A stretch of DNA of 64,000 bases from Mucilaginibacter yixingensis (GCF_041080815.1 NZ_CP160205.1:3844001-3908000); one strand, 5' to 3'. Numbered from the stretch's first letter, positions 50,429 through 59,328 are shown. The notes: generated by a model from the sequence alone, not told the origin. Translations and numbers: made by a program.

Positions 50429-51169
50429 TTAGTTAACCTGCTCGCTGGTCTTGCCGAAGCGGCGCTCGCGGCTCTGGTAATCTAAAATTGCCTCGTAAAG
50501 GTCTTCCCTGCGGAAGTCGGGCCATAACTTTTGTGTAAAGAACAGCTCGGCATAAGCTATTTGCCAGAGCAGGTAGTTACTAATGCGGTATTCGCCGCTG
50601 GTTCTGATCAGCAGTTCAGGGTCAGGCATATCGGCAGTGTACAGGTTATCGCTGAAAACTTTTTCGTCGATATCATCTACACTCAGTTCGCCTTTTAAAA
50701 CTTTAGCGGCTATTTGTTTGGCCGAGTGCAATATTTCGCGGCGAGAGCCATAGCTCAAAGCCAGCGTAAGCACTAAACCGGTATTTGTTGATGTTTTTTG
50801 GATAGCGTTATTAAGCTCTTTCAGACATTTAGGCGGCAGCATATCCAAATCGCCAATGGCGTTGAGGCGCACATTGTTTTTCATCAATTTGGCAATATGC
50901 TTGTTGATGGTGCTTACCAGCAGCTCCATAATGGCCGCAACTTCCAGTTTAGGACGGTTCCAGTTCTCGGCCGAGAAAGTGTATAAGGTAAGGTATTTAA
51001 TACCAATCAGGCCGGCGCCTTCAACCACATCATCTACAGACACCACACCGTTGTGATGACCAAAAACACGCAGCTTGCCTTTGCCCTTAGCCCACCTGCC
51101 GTTACCATCCATAATAATGGCAATGTGTTCGGGTAATCTTGATAAGTCTATCTGCTCTTTATATCCCAT
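50429..51169 (-). CDS. uppS: Undecaprenyl pyrophosphate synthase
   Basis: A 246-residue cis-prenyltransferase making the C55 lipid carrier for peptidoglycan. HIAIIMDGNGRWAKGKG holds the catalytic Asp and the signature, HHNGVVSVDDVVEGAGLIGIKYLTLYTFSAENWNRP is the substrate pocket, and DPELLIRTSGEYRISNYLLWQIAYAELFF the C-terminal block. ATG 51169 (MGYKEQIDLSRLPEHIAIIMDG) matches the family start; 51199 would add ten residues. It leads the uppS-bamA-skp-skp envelope operon. Confidence 0.95.
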   Translation of the reverse strand: MGYKEQIDLSRLPEHIAIIMDGNGRWAKGKGKLRVFGHHNGVVSVDDVVEGAGLIGIKYLTLYTFSAENWNRPKLEVAAIMELLVSTINKHIAKLMKNNVRLNAIGDLDMLPPKCLKELNNAIQKTSTNTGLVLTLALSYGSRREILHSAKQIAAKVLKGELSVDDIDEKVFSDNLYTADMPDPELLIRTSGEYRISNYLLWQIAYAELFFTQKLWPDFRREDLYEAILDYQSRERRFGKTSEQVN

Positions 51170-51367
51170 GCTAACATTAAGATGCTGCGCAAACGGCAAT
51201 ATCTTTTATAAAGGTGGATTTTATAATTAATCTATATCATTAAAATTCCAACTGCGCAACTGCACTTATCTGTTCAAAACCCACTGGCTGCAGCCTAATT
51301 TTTCAGGGTACAAAGGTAAAACTTACTTTCAATTTTTTTATTATCAGGCGAAAAGAAAAAAAGAACC

Positions 51368-51603
51368 GTCTGAACCAGGAATCGTGGGATTTTAAAGATT
51401 TACAGGATACAGGTCTCTATAGTAAATAACAAAAGCACGTCATGCCGAACTTGTTTCGGCACCCCATAGGACCAGCGATAACGTTCACTTTGCATTTGGG
51501 GTCCCGAAACAAGTTCGGGATGACCATAGGCAGACAAATGAACTGGCATCCCGAAAATCCTTCAAATCCCACGAATCCAGGTTCAGACATCCAGGTTCAA
51601 GAC
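51368..51603. repeat. Nested palindromic element F (GTCTGAACCAGGAATCG arms, GTCATGCCGAAC core)
   Basis: The left arm 51368-51409 (GTCTGAACCAGGAATCGTGG..) pairs with the right arm ending CCACGAATCCAGGTTCAGAC at 51588. A second partial tip (CCAGGTTCAAGAC) extends to 51603. The core is a GTCATGCCGAACTTGTTTCG / GTCCCGAAACAAGTTCGGGA pair at 51439-51523. The right side encodes the last codons of the minus-strand methyltransferase. Confidence 0.92.
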
Positions 51604-52404
51604 AAATACGCCCATCATGTGCGGGCTCAAACACAGCAAACTTCTATCCCGCTCGGTCAACCTGATGAGTTGCAGCAGCCGTTGGCGCTTCTCAGGCGAT
51701 GCCCAGCTTTGGAAGAACTGGCCATCCAGCCAGGCCATACCTTCTACCGGGAGCTGATCTGTGGCTTGAAAGCCGACCGATTCAAACTCGGCTACTAATT
51801 CATCAGGGCGATGAAAATAGGCCTGGGCCAGCATACCGGGAAAATTTGACGGCGGATGATGGTTACCGCTTTGTAACTCTTCGCGGCACATGGCAAATAC
51901 GTCAGGCTGGTGGATCATACCACCTTGTAAAGCGGCAATTGCAGTAGCCGCACGGGTAATGGCAAAAGCCAGCACCACCCCGTTTATCCGCAACACACGG
52001 CGTACCTCTTTTATAGTGGCAATTCGGTCTGCTTCCTCTTGCAAATGGTAGAGCGGCCCGTGCAGGATCACTACATCGGCACTGTGATCGTCCAATGGCA
52101 ATCTGCGCGCCTCGCCCTGTATAGTTTTAAAAGGCTTGCCTTGTTTAGACCGGCGCTCGGCCTGGCGGATATGCTTGAGCACCGGATCTATCAGTATGAC
52201 ATGATGCCCCAGCCCGGCCAGCCATTGGGCGTAGTGACCTGCGCCGCCACCCACATCGGCAACCAGGCATTTACCGGGGGGCAAATGGCGGGCAATTAAT
52301 TCTTTATTTCGTTCAAATTCAAGCGGACCGAGGCCTACTGTTAACCGGGTATCCTCGCTGCTTTGGCTATAAAAAGCATCTATCGATGGATCAATAAGTA
52401 TCAT
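51583..52404 (-). CDS. Class I SAM-dependent methyltransferase
   Basis: A 273-residue Rossmann-fold methyltransferase. Motif I is LVADVGGGAGHYAQWLAGLGHHVILIDPV (~47-75), post-I is the acidic IDP, and motif II/III is ADVVILHGPLYHL then VRRVLRINGVVLAFAI. The C-terminal half has YFHRPDELVAEFESVGFQ and an aromatic-rich cap. The substrate is unknown; small-molecule methylation is likely. The last residues LNLDV and the stop TGA are read from the tips of repeat element F. The gene is monocistronic. Confidence 0.85.
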   Translation of the reverse strand: MILIDPSIDAFYSQSSEDTRLTVGLGPLEFERNKELIARHLPPGKCLVADVGGGAGHYAQWLAGLGHHVILIDPVLKHIRQAERRSKQGKPFKTIQGEARRLPLDDHSADVVILHGPLYHLQEEADRIATIKEVRRVLRINGVVLAFAITRAATAIAALQGGMIHQPDVFAMCREELQSGNHHPPSNFPGMLAQAYFHRPDELVAEFESVGFQATDQLPVEGMAWLDGQFFQSWASPEKRQRLLQLIRLTERDRSLLCLSPHMMGVFVLNLDV

Positions 52405-52572
52405 GATAATGTTTCACTATAAATATACAAATAGGAGTTATTTGGTCCAACGCCGGATGGCGGAACCTGATAGCGGCATCGCGCTTATTGGCATGCCTTG
52501 GTGTGTATATTTAGGAAACGATTGTAATGAGAGCGAAGATAGGAGTTTTATCAGCTTATTAGCATAGTAATT

Positions 52573-52700
52573 GTGTCATTGCGAGGAACGCGTGGGAAGA
52601 GCGGGTAAGAGTGACGAAGCAATCTCGTCGCATGGTTAAGTAAGCGACGAGATTGCTTCGTCACGCCGGCTCACTGCCTCTACCGTTCCTCGCAATGACA
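52573..52700. repeat. GTCATTGCGAGGAACG palindromic repeat (long free copy)
   Basis: The outer pair GTCATTGCGAGGAACG / CGTTCCTCGCAATGAC encloses an inner pair AGTGACGAAGCAATCTCGTC / GACGAGATTGCTTCGTCACG. It is immediately downstream of exbD on the minus strand. Its ends are almost perfect. Confidence 0.9.
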
Positions 52701-52706
52701 ATTAGT

Positions 52707-53225
52707 TCAGTACACCCTCTTCAGCTTCAGCAAATCCACATCCTCTTTGGCAATGTCGGCTACGGCGTAGCGCTGCGAGTTGGTAATGTTCAGTTCATCA
52801 ATCATGCTTACGAGGTTGCCATATTGCGAGTGATCGCTGGGTTTGATAACGGCTATCATATCGCCGCCAGTATTCAGTTTGATCTGGGCCGTCATGCTGG
52901 TGATGGCTTTGCGCAGGCCATCTTTACCATACCCCACTACCAGCGGACCGGCCAGCGGCTTGCTCACCAAACCACGATAAAGCAACACCTGGTTATTGGC
53001 GCCAAGACAGAACGTTACCGTGCGCGATTCTGCTACCGCGCCGGGAACATCGCCATCGGGCATGGCCAGTGGCATTACTTTGGGTCTTTCCAGGCGGGTA
53101 GTCAGCATAAAGAAAGTAACCAGCAGGAAAGCAAGATCTACCATTGCGGTAAGATCTACACGGGCGCCAAGCGGACGGGTACGGCGGGCGCTGTTTTTTG
53201 CGGGGGATTGATTTAATTCGGCCAT
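52707..53225 (-). CDS. ExbD-like biopolymer transport protein
   Basis: A 172-residue inner-membrane protein with one N-terminal transmembrane helix (GARVDLTAMVDLAFLLVTFFMLTTRL) carrying the conserved proton-channel Asp in VDLAFLL, and a periplasmic domain. ExbD works with ExbB and TonB to energise outer-membrane receptors, or in TolR-like roles. Neither exbB nor tonB is adjacent, which is unusual, so partners must be elsewhere. It ends close to a palindromic repeat. Confidence 0.85.
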   Translation of the reverse strand: MAELNQSPAKNSARRTRPLGARVDLTAMVDLAFLLVTFFMLTTRLERPKVMPLAMPDGDVPGAVAESRTVTFCLGANNQVLLYRGLVSKPLAGPLVVGYGKDGLRKAITSMTAQIKLNTGGDMIAVIKPSDHSQYGNLVSMIDELNITNSQRYAVADIAKEDVDLLKLKRVY

Positions 53226-53333
53226 GATGGTAATATATTAAGGTGAAATAGTTTCGACACACCAATCTACTAACTCTTTAGTTTAAAAACAACTAATTAT
53301 TTAGTTTTATTTATCAACGCTAATTTCTCCCAC

Positions 53334-53430
53334 ACGTCATTGCGAGGAACGAAGCAATCTCTGCATAGGATAGTGCTCCATACATGATGATTTGCATGTA
53401 CAGAGATTGCTTCGTTCCTCGCAATGACGC
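53334..53430. repeat. GTCATTGCGAGGAACGAAGC palindromic repeat, near-perfect free copy
   Basis: The left half GTCATTGCGAGGAACGAAGC and right half GCTTCGTTCCTCGCAATGAC are perfect complements over more than 30 bases. They enclose a ~35-base variable loop. The same arms form the core of element D. Confidence 0.92.
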
Positions 53431-53767
53431 ATGAATTAATTGTTTCAAAACAACCGCTGTTAACTAAACCCGGGTGCAGCGGAAAGCCCGCGCATGCGGC
53501 TTGCAGCGGAAAACGGGGCTACAGAAACGAAGAATTGCTGACGTTCGTTTTCAAAAACACCTTTTGCTACTTGCCATTGCTGTAAGGGCGACGAAGCAAG
53601 CTCGTCACATTCTTAACAGAATTGCATAACCGACTTTCCTTCGACGAGATTGCTTCGTTCCTCGCAATGACAATGGGGTCATAAATAAGAGACAGAAACC
53701 TTTCGGCTTTATCCATTCTCTACAACAAAACAGACCTGCTTTTTACCTTCCCCCAGACAAACAGCAT
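53431..53767. repeat. Intergenic repeat cluster upstream of alaS
   Basis: No gene is seen. A GCAGCGGAAAGCCCGCG / GCGGCTTGCAGCGG unit is near 53475-53510. A partly decayed member of the GTCATTGCGAGG family follows (GGGCGACGAAGCAAGCTCG at ~53588 against CGAGATTGCTTCGTTCCTCG at ~53644). Confidence 0.65.
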
Positions 53768-53804
53768 CTTTCGGACTTTCGGACTTCCCGACTTTCGGAC
53801 TTAT
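53768..53804 (+). repeat. TTTCGGAC tandem repeat upstream of alaS promoter
   Basis: Four imperfect copies (CTTTCGGACTTTCGGACTTC, then CCGACTTTCGGAC) end three bases before the alaS promoter box. The arrangement mirrors that at fur (13302-13338). Confidence 0.75.
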
Positions 53805-53807
53805 TTC

Positions 53808-53815
53808 TACCTTTG
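53808..53815 (+). promoter_or_regulatory. TACCTTTG promoter box of alaS
   Basis: A perfect TAnnTTTG, then CCCTCAT, then ATG 53823: seven bases, so leader length is near zero. Confidence 0.65.
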
Positions 53816-53822
53816 CCCTCAT

Positions 53823-56447
53823 ATGACAGCTAAAGAGATTAGACAGGCTTTTCTTGATTTTTTTGCCGCTAAGGGTCACGCTATTGTGCCATCGGCTCCT
53901 ATTGTGGTAAAAAACGACCCTACCCTGATGTTCACCAACGCTGGGATGAACCAGTTTAAAGAGATCTTTTTGGGCGAAGCGCCTGCCAAAAATGCGCGCG
54001 TAGCCGATACTCAGCGCTGCCTGCGTGTAAGCGGCAAGCATAATGATTTGGAAGAAGTGGGTATTGATACCTATCACCACACCATGTTTGAGATGCTGGG
54101 CAACTGGAGTTTTGGCGACTACTTTAAAACCGAAGCCATTGCCTGGAGCTGGGAGCTGCTGACCGAAGTTTATAAATTACCGAAAGACCGTCTGTACGTT
54201 ACCTATTTTGAGGGCGACGCTAAAGAAGGCCTGGAAAAAGATATTGAAACGCTGAACCTGTGGAAACAGTTTGTTGACGATAGCCACATACTGCCGGGCA
54301 ATAAAAAAGACAATTTTTGGGAGATGGGCGAAACCGGTCCATGCGGCCCATGTTCCGAGATCCATTTTGATAGTCGCCCGGATAACGAGCGTGCCGAAGT
54401 GAATGGCGCTACGCTGGTAAACGGCGACCACGACCAGGTAATTGAGATCTGGAACAACGTATTCATGCAGTTTAATCGGGTTAAAGATGGTTCATTGCAT
54501 TCACTTCCGGCCAAACATGTGGATACCGGTATGGGTTTTGAACGTTTGGTGCGCGTACTGCAAGGCAAATCATCAAACTATGATAGCGACGTTTTCCAGG
54601 GACTGATCCAATTCATTTCTGATAAAAGCGGTAAAACCTATAACAGCGCTGCCAAACCCGATGATGCTGATTGGAACGCTGCCGTAGCCATGCGTGTACT
54701 GGCCGACCACGTTCGCGCCATCAGCTTTACTATTGCCGACGGTCAATTACCGAGCAATAATAAAGCTGGTTATGTAATCCGCCGTATTCTGCGTCGTGCG
54801 GTGCGCTATCAGTATCAGTACCTGGGCTTTAAAGAACCGTTCCTGAATTTGTTGGTGCCGATATTGGCTGATCAGTTCAAGGGCGTGTTTGACGAGTTGT
54901 ACAGCCAGAAAGACTTTGTGCAGAAGGTGGTTTTAGAAGAAGAAACCGCGTTTTTGAGAACGTTGGAAAAAGGCATCCAGGTATTTGATCAGTTTACCGG
55001 CGATATTACCGGCGAACAGGCTTTCGTGCTTTCAGATACCTTTGGTTTCCCGATAGACTTAACCGAGCTGATGGCCCGCGAAAAAGGCCTATCAGTTGAT
55101 CTGGCTGGTTACGAAACTGCCCTTGCCGAGCAAAAAGCCCGCTCACGCGCGGCCACTGCTATTGATACCGGCGATTGGGTAGTATTACAGAATGACGACA
55201 GCGTAGAGTTTACCGGTTATGATGAAACCGAAACCGTTGCCCACATTACCAAATACCGCAAGGTAAATGCAAAAGGTAAAGAGCAATATCAGATAGTATT
55301 GGATAAAACACCTTTCTACGCCGAAAGTGGCGGTCAGGTGGGTGATACCGGCGAGCTGGTATTTCCTGACGGCGAGGTGATCCACGTTACTGATACCAAA
55401 AAAGAGAACGCCCTGATTGTTCACTTTACCGATAAACTGCCTGCCAACCCAACCGAAGCGCTAACGGCCATTGTTGATCAAAGTCGCCGTAACAGCATTT
55501 GCAGTAACCACAGTGCTACACACTTGCTGCATGCCGCTATGAAACAGGTGTTGGGCACACACGTAAACCAAAAAGGATCATTAGTTAATGATGATTACCT
55601 GCGTTTCGATTTCTCGCACTTTGCCAAAGTAACCGATGAGGAACTGGCGCAGATTGAAGTTATCGTTAACCAAAAAATCCGCGAAAACATCTCACTGAAA
55701 GAAGAACGTAACGTAGCTTACCAGGTGGCCATCACCAGCGGCGTTACCGCCTTGTTTGGCGAGAAATATGGCGAGTATGTGCGCGTTATTACTTTTGATG
55801 ATGAGTTTAGCAAAGAGCTTTGTGGAGGTACACACGTGCAGGCTACCGGCCAGATTGGTTACTTTAAAATTGTAGCCGAGAGCGCCGTGGCAGCTGGCGT
55901 GCGTCGTATTGAAGCCATCACTGGTGTAGGTGCCGAAAACTTTATCAACGGTCAGAACCTGATTATCAAGAAAGTTAAAGAGGCGCTGAAGAACCCGAAA
56001 GATGTGGTAAAAAGTATTGAGGACCTGCTGGAAGAAAACGCCCGACTGCGGAAAGAGATTGATAAAGCCATCCTCGAAAAATCTGCCGGACTGAAAGATG
56101 AACTGGCAGCTAAAGCCGAGGCTATTGGCGGCATTAACTTTATTGCCCAAAAGGTGGATCTGCCAAATGCAGACGCGGTGAAAAACCTGGCTTACCAGTT
56201 AAAAGACATCGTGCCAAACCTGTTCCTGGTATTAGCAACAGAGGCCGACGGCAAACCTGGTTTAACCGTGATGATTGCCGAAAACCTGGTAAAAGACAAA
56301 AACCTGAACGCAGGCACCATCGTACGCGAACTGGCCAAAGAGATCCAGGGCGGCGGCGGCGGTCAGCCGTTTTATGCCACTGCGGGTGGCAAAGACGCCA
56401 GCGGATTGGATAGAGCATTGGAGAAAGCGAGAGCTTACACAGCTTAA
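53823..56447 (+). CDS. alaS: Alanyl-tRNA synthetase
   Basis: An 874-residue enzyme charging tRNA-Ala. The catalytic domain opens FFAAKGHAIVPSAPIV and MFTNAGMNQFKEIFLG (motif 1), with DTQRCLRVSGKHNDLEEVG and FEMLGNWSFGDYFK (motif 2). RDHVRAISF-like LADHVRAISFTIADG and RILRRAVRY follow. The editing domain holds HSATHLLHAAMKQVLG and CGGTHV (zinc-site residues). A coiled coil (~720-760) and DHHA1-type C-terminal domain (QGGGGGQPFYATAGGKDASG) complete it. The TAA stop is the first base triplet of a C-rich palindrome. Confidence 0.97.
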   Translation: MTAKEIRQAFLDFFAAKGHAIVPSAPIVVKNDPTLMFTNAGMNQFKEIFLGEAPAKNARVADTQRCLRVSGKHNDLEEVGIDTYHHTMFEMLGNWSFGDYFKTEAIAWSWELLTEVYKLPKDRLYVTYFEGDAKEGLEKDIETLNLWKQFVDDSHILPGNKKDNFWEMGETGPCGPCSEIHFDSRPDNERAEVNGATLVNGDHDQVIEIWNNVFMQFNRVKDGSLHSLPAKHVDTGMGFERLVRVLQGKSSNYDSDVFQGLIQFISDKSGKTYNSAAKPDDADWNAAVAMRVLADHVRAISFTIADGQLPSNNKAGYVIRRILRRAVRYQYQYLGFKEPFLNLLVPILADQFKGVFDELYSQKDFVQKVVLEEETAFLRTLEKGIQVFDQFTGDITGEQAFVLSDTFGFPIDLTELMAREKGLSVDLAGYETALAEQKARSRAATAIDTGDWVVLQNDDSVEFTGYDETETVAHITKYRKVNAKGKEQYQIVLDKTPFYAESGGQVGDTGELVFPDGEVIHVTDTKKENALIVHFTDKLPANPTEALTAIVDQSRRNSICSNHSATHLLHAAMKQVLGTHVNQKGSLVNDDYLRFDFSHFAKVTDEELAQIEVIVNQKIRENISLKEERNVAYQVAITSGVTALFGEKYGEYVRVITFDDEFSKELCGGTHVQATGQIGYFKIVAESAVAAGVRRIEAITGVGAENFINGQNLIIKKVKEALKNPKDVVKSIEDLLEENARLRKEIDKAILEKSAGLKDELAAKAEAIGGINFIAQKVDLPNADAVKNLAYQLKDIVPNLFLVLATEADGKPGLTVMIAENLVKDKNLNAGTIVRELAKEIQGGGGGQPFYATAGGKDASGLDRALEKARAYTA

Positions 56448-56491
56448 GCCCCCCAGCCCCCTAAAGGGGGAGCGATTGTGCAAATTATAAA

Positions 56492-56528
56492 AGAGAAAAG
56501 GCTGCCGTTGGCAGCCTTTTCTCTTTTT
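56492..56528. terminator. Terminator hairpin 1 after alaS
   Basis: AGAGAAAAGGCTGCC and GGCAGCCTTTTCTCT pair perfectly around a three-base loop, with TTTTT following. Confidence 0.9.
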
Positions 56529-56639
56529 ACCGTCATGTCATATTTCGACGAACAAGAAAGGGCAGATGTGTGGTGGCCTGAGGAGAAACTACTCTCAATC
56601 CTGCCCGCGTGCTCATCGAAATGACATACTTTAAAGGCA

Positions 56640-56679
56640 AAAGGAAATGGCGGCCGATTGGTCGCCATTCCCTTTTTTT
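56640..56679 (+). terminator. Terminator hairpin 2 in the alaS/amidase gap
   Basis: AAGGAAATGGCG and CGCCATTCCCTT pair with small mismatches, followed by seven T residues. Confidence 0.75.
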
Positions 56680-56877
56680 ACCATCATGTCATTTCGACGA
56701 ACAAGAGAGGGCATGTGTAGCGGCGTGAGGAGAAATTAATCTCTTGAGCGATAGCGAAAAATCTTGTACGGGCGATAAACCTCCATGCTAATCAAGCGGA
56801 CTATCGCTCGTACAAGATTTCTCTTCCGCTCCTACGCCCGCTCCTCCCCGCGTGCTCATCGAAATGACATGAAGGGT

Positions 56878-56923
56878 AAAAAACAAGAGAGGTGCGACCA
56901 ATTGGCCGCACCTCTCTTGTTTT
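56878..56923. terminator. Terminator hairpin 3 before the amidase stop
   Basis: AAAACAAGAGAGGTGCG and CGCACCTCTCTTGTTTT pair almost perfectly. A and T runs on the two sides make it bidirectional; it should terminate the leftward amidase transcript. Confidence 0.88.
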
Positions 56924-56957
56924 CTATTATAGTTCCCCCTTTAGGGGGTTAGGGGGA

Positions 56958-57782
56958 TTACCGCTCAAAATCTTTCCTATACTTCTTCAACGCACGCAGA
57001 ATAGATTGCGCTATTTCGCTTTGACCTTCGTCTGAATCCAGGTACTTTTCTTCGGTTGGGTTATTGATAAAACCTGTTTCTACCAACACGTTGGGCATGG
57101 CGCTATGAGCCAGCACCAGTACACCTTGCTCGTGCACGCCATCGCTGCGTCGACCGTCATGCTCGGTAATTTGCTCATTAACCAGGCGACCGAAACGGAT
57201 ACTTTGCTCACGGTATTTTTGCATGGTCAGATTGAGCAGAATGAAATAAGCCGGATCATTACCCTTGTAACCTTCGTATTTTTTGGCGTAATCTTTCTCC
57301 TGGTAAATAGAAGCGTTCTCACGCAATGCCTCCATTTGTTCTTCTTTACGATGATAACCATAAACGAGGATCAACGCGCCTTTACGACTGCCTACCCGCT
57401 CTGGCGAGGAGTTACAGTGAATAGAAATAAACAGGTTGGCATTGGCCCTGTTGGCAATGTTAGAGCGCTCCTGCAGTTCCACAAACTTATCTGTGGTGCG
57501 GGTCATAATCACTCTAATACTCGGCATTTCGGCATTGATGGCATCGCGCAGTTTCAGGGCGATGGCCAGGGCTACATTTTTTTCTTTGGCAAAGGCGCCA
57601 TGGGCACCGGGATCTTTCCCTCCGTGACCGGCGTCTATCACCACCGTTCTGAAGGCGAACGAGTTTACGGCGCCAGAGTCGACACCATTACCGGCAGCAC
57701 GTGCTTGGCTGGTAATCAGCAATACAATAGTTAAACTAAAAATCAGGCGGAGAGCGCGTCTCCAGGTGTTTTTTTGCAGCAT
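56958..57782 (-). CDS. N-acetylmuramoyl-L-alanine amidase (AmiC-type)
   Basis: A 274-residue zinc amidase cutting the amide between MurNAc and the peptide stem. From ATG 57782 it has a signal peptide (MLQKNTWRRALRLIFSLTIVLLITSQARA). The Amidase_3 domain follows: VVIDAGHGGKDPGAHG (zinc His), KEKNVALAIALKL, MTRTTDKFVELQERSNIAN, FISIHCNSSP (second His), VETGFINNPTEEKYL (catalytic Glu). It lacks the AMIN targeting domain. It takes part in daughter-cell separation or wall turnover in the periplasm. A TACTTTTG box ~80 bases upstream gives the transcription start. Confidence 0.93.
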   Translation of the reverse strand: MLQKNTWRRALRLIFSLTIVLLITSQARAAGNGVDSGAVNSFAFRTVVIDAGHGGKDPGAHGAFAKEKNVALAIALKLRDAINAEMPSIRVIMTRTTDKFVELQERSNIANRANANLFISIHCNSSPERVGSRKGALILVYGYHRKEEQMEALRENASIYQEKDYAKKYEGYKGNDPAYFILLNLTMQKYREQSIRFGRLVNEQITEHDGRRSDGVHEQGVLVLAHSAMPNVLVETGFINNPTEEKYLDSDEGQSEIAQSILRALKKYRKDFER

Positions 57783-57863
57783 TAATTTATATACCAAATA
57801 AGCGGGCAATGGTTTAAAACAGCAATTTAAAAAACAGTTATTTACCCCTACCCTACGATGCCG

Positions 57864-57871
57864 CAAAAGTA
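57864..57871 (-). promoter_or_regulatory. TACTTTTG promoter box of the amidase gene
   Basis: A perfect TAnnTTTG on the minus strand, followed by CGGC. It implies a ~75-base leader and excludes the longer frame starting at 57866. Confidence 0.6.
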
Positions 57872-57956
57872 AAACTAATTATCACGTTTTCGGGCGGATA
57901 TTTATCTACATATTCACAAAAACAGATCGGCTCGGACTATGAATCGACAATCTCCT

Positions 57957-58080
57957 GTCATTGCGAAGAACGGCATGGAAAAAGCGTCGGGGTGACGAAG
58001 CAATCTCGTCGCTTGCTTAATCATGCGACGAGATTGCTTCGTCGCTCTTCCCCACTTACCTCAGTTGCTCCTCGCAATGA
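57957..58080. repeat. GTCATTGCGAAGAACGGC palindromic repeat, long copy
   Basis: The outer pair TGTCATTGCGAAGAACG / TGCTCCTCGCAATGATA and the inner pair GTGACGAAGCAATCTCGTCG / CGACGAGATTGCTTCGTCGC match the copy at 52573-52700 in layout. It is adjacent to the acyltransferase stop. Confidence 0.85.
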
Positions 58081-58093
58081 TAATAGGTAAAAA

Positions 58094-59215
58094 TCACATA
58101 CCCACTTTAGGGTCTGAGCCGCTTTGCACCTTGGCAAAACTTTGCTTGAGATGCAGGAAACGTTTCTCAAATAACTCGTACGACGCGATTGAAACCACAA
58201 TAGTGCACAAAAACACCAGCGGGTAAATAAGCAATGTGTTATGGGTAAAAAAGCGGATCACGCAGTTAATCATCAGCACGTGTATCATGTACATGCTGTA
58301 AGAAATCTTGCCAAGGTAATCCATCCACTTAAATTCAAGACTGATGACAGAGGTATTGGTATTAACCAGGTTAATGATGATGATCCCGAACAACACCCCA
58401 TAAATCTCCCAGTAAAAATAACCAAACATGGCACCGGCTGATATCAGGGCTAAAGTAACTACATAAACTACCACCTGCAGCACTTTACCGGTTAGCAGTT
58501 GTTTGGCTTTTGCATCAAAATTAAACAGACCAAACAGTGCGCCTATCATCATACAATCAATCTGGAAAATATCTGAGATGTAATAAGCCATATCGTCCAG
58601 CTTATGGTAACGATGGGTGATGGCTGGAATCAACACCAGCGCCGCTTTAATCAACAGATAGCCGGCCAGCAGCACAGCTATGGTATTGCGAAACTTCCGC
58701 TTATCTTTTGCCCAGTTGGCAATAAACGGCCATACCAGGTAAAACTGCTCCTCCACCCCGATTGACCATGCCTGCGCCTGGTAAGGAATAGCCCTGAACA
58801 GCAACAACTGCACGTTGGGCAAAAAGAAAACCACCAGCAGCAGGTTCTCCCAGAAATGTGCACGCGGATCTGGCATTTGGCTAATGTGCAGCGCAGGCAC
58901 ATGCGGCCACACAAAAAACGACAGCCCCGCAATCAAAAAGTACAACGGCCAGATGCGCAGGATACGACGCATATAGAATTTTTTGATGGCGATACGACCG
59001 AAACGTTCTTTCTCAATAACCAGTAACGAGGTAATCAAAAAACCACTCAGCACAAAAAAGATATCTACCCCCAACTTGCCAAATAGAATGATAACCGGAT
59101 GATTAAAATAATGCGGGAGTCCGTTAAACCATTTGTACTGCTCGGTGTGGTGAATAATAACCAATGCAGCAGCAATAAAGCGAAGCGAGTTAAGGTTCTT
59201 GTAAAATACCTTCAT
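58094..59215 (-). CDS. Acyltransferase family 3 membrane protein
   Basis: A 373-residue integral membrane protein with about ten hydrophobic segments. The N-terminal NLNSLRFIAAALVIIHHTEQYKW carries the conserved His pair. GKLGVDIFFVLSGFLITSLL, FYMRRILRIWPLYFLI and SIGVEEQFYLVWPFI complete the family signature. Such proteins O-acetylate surface polysaccharides, peptidoglycan or lipids at the inner membrane. The acceptor is unknown. No polysaccharide cluster surrounds it. The C-terminal tail is short and basic. Confidence 0.9.
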   Translation of the reverse strand: MKVFYKNLNSLRFIAAALVIIHHTEQYKWFNGLPHYFNHPVIILFGKLGVDIFFVLSGFLITSLLVIEKERFGRIAIKKFYMRRILRIWPLYFLIAGLSFFVWPHVPALHISQMPDPRAHFWENLLLVVFFLPNVQLLLFRAIPYQAQAWSIGVEEQFYLVWPFIANWAKDKRKFRNTIAVLLAGYLLIKAALVLIPAITHRYHKLDDMAYYISDIFQIDCMMIGALFGLFNFDAKAKQLLTGKVLQVVVYVVTLALISAGAMFGYFYWEIYGVLFGIIIINLVNTNTSVISLEFKWMDYLGKISYSMYMIHVLMINCVIRFFTHNTLLIYPLVFLCTIVVSIASYELFEKRFLHLKQSFAKVQSGSDPKVGM

Positions 59216-59328
59216 TAATAGCTGGTGGGCTTTTTTGCACTATTTAACGATAAATAGGCATATTAGTTTCATTTGATACGGGGAAAATATTAAAATCAAT
59301 AGTATTTAGACAGCCACAATATAAATAA

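Larger units (their letters stand above)
56448..56957. repeat. Stack of nested palindromes between alaS and the amidase gene
   Basis: About 510 bases, all repeat. The outer pair is CCCCCTAAAGGGGG near 56456-56470 and CCCCCTTTAGGGGG near 56935-56948. Between them are three terminator hairpins and two GTCATTTCGACGAACAAG / CTCATCGAAATGAC elements (56532-56626 and 56688-56868). The second element also holds an inner AAATCTTGTACG/CGTACAAGATTT pair. No reading frame is credible here. Confidence 0.9.

Noticed and set aside
57105..57734. 209-codon plus-strand frame inside the amidase gene
   Set aside because: Antisense shadow; the minus strand encodes complete Amidase_3 motifs.
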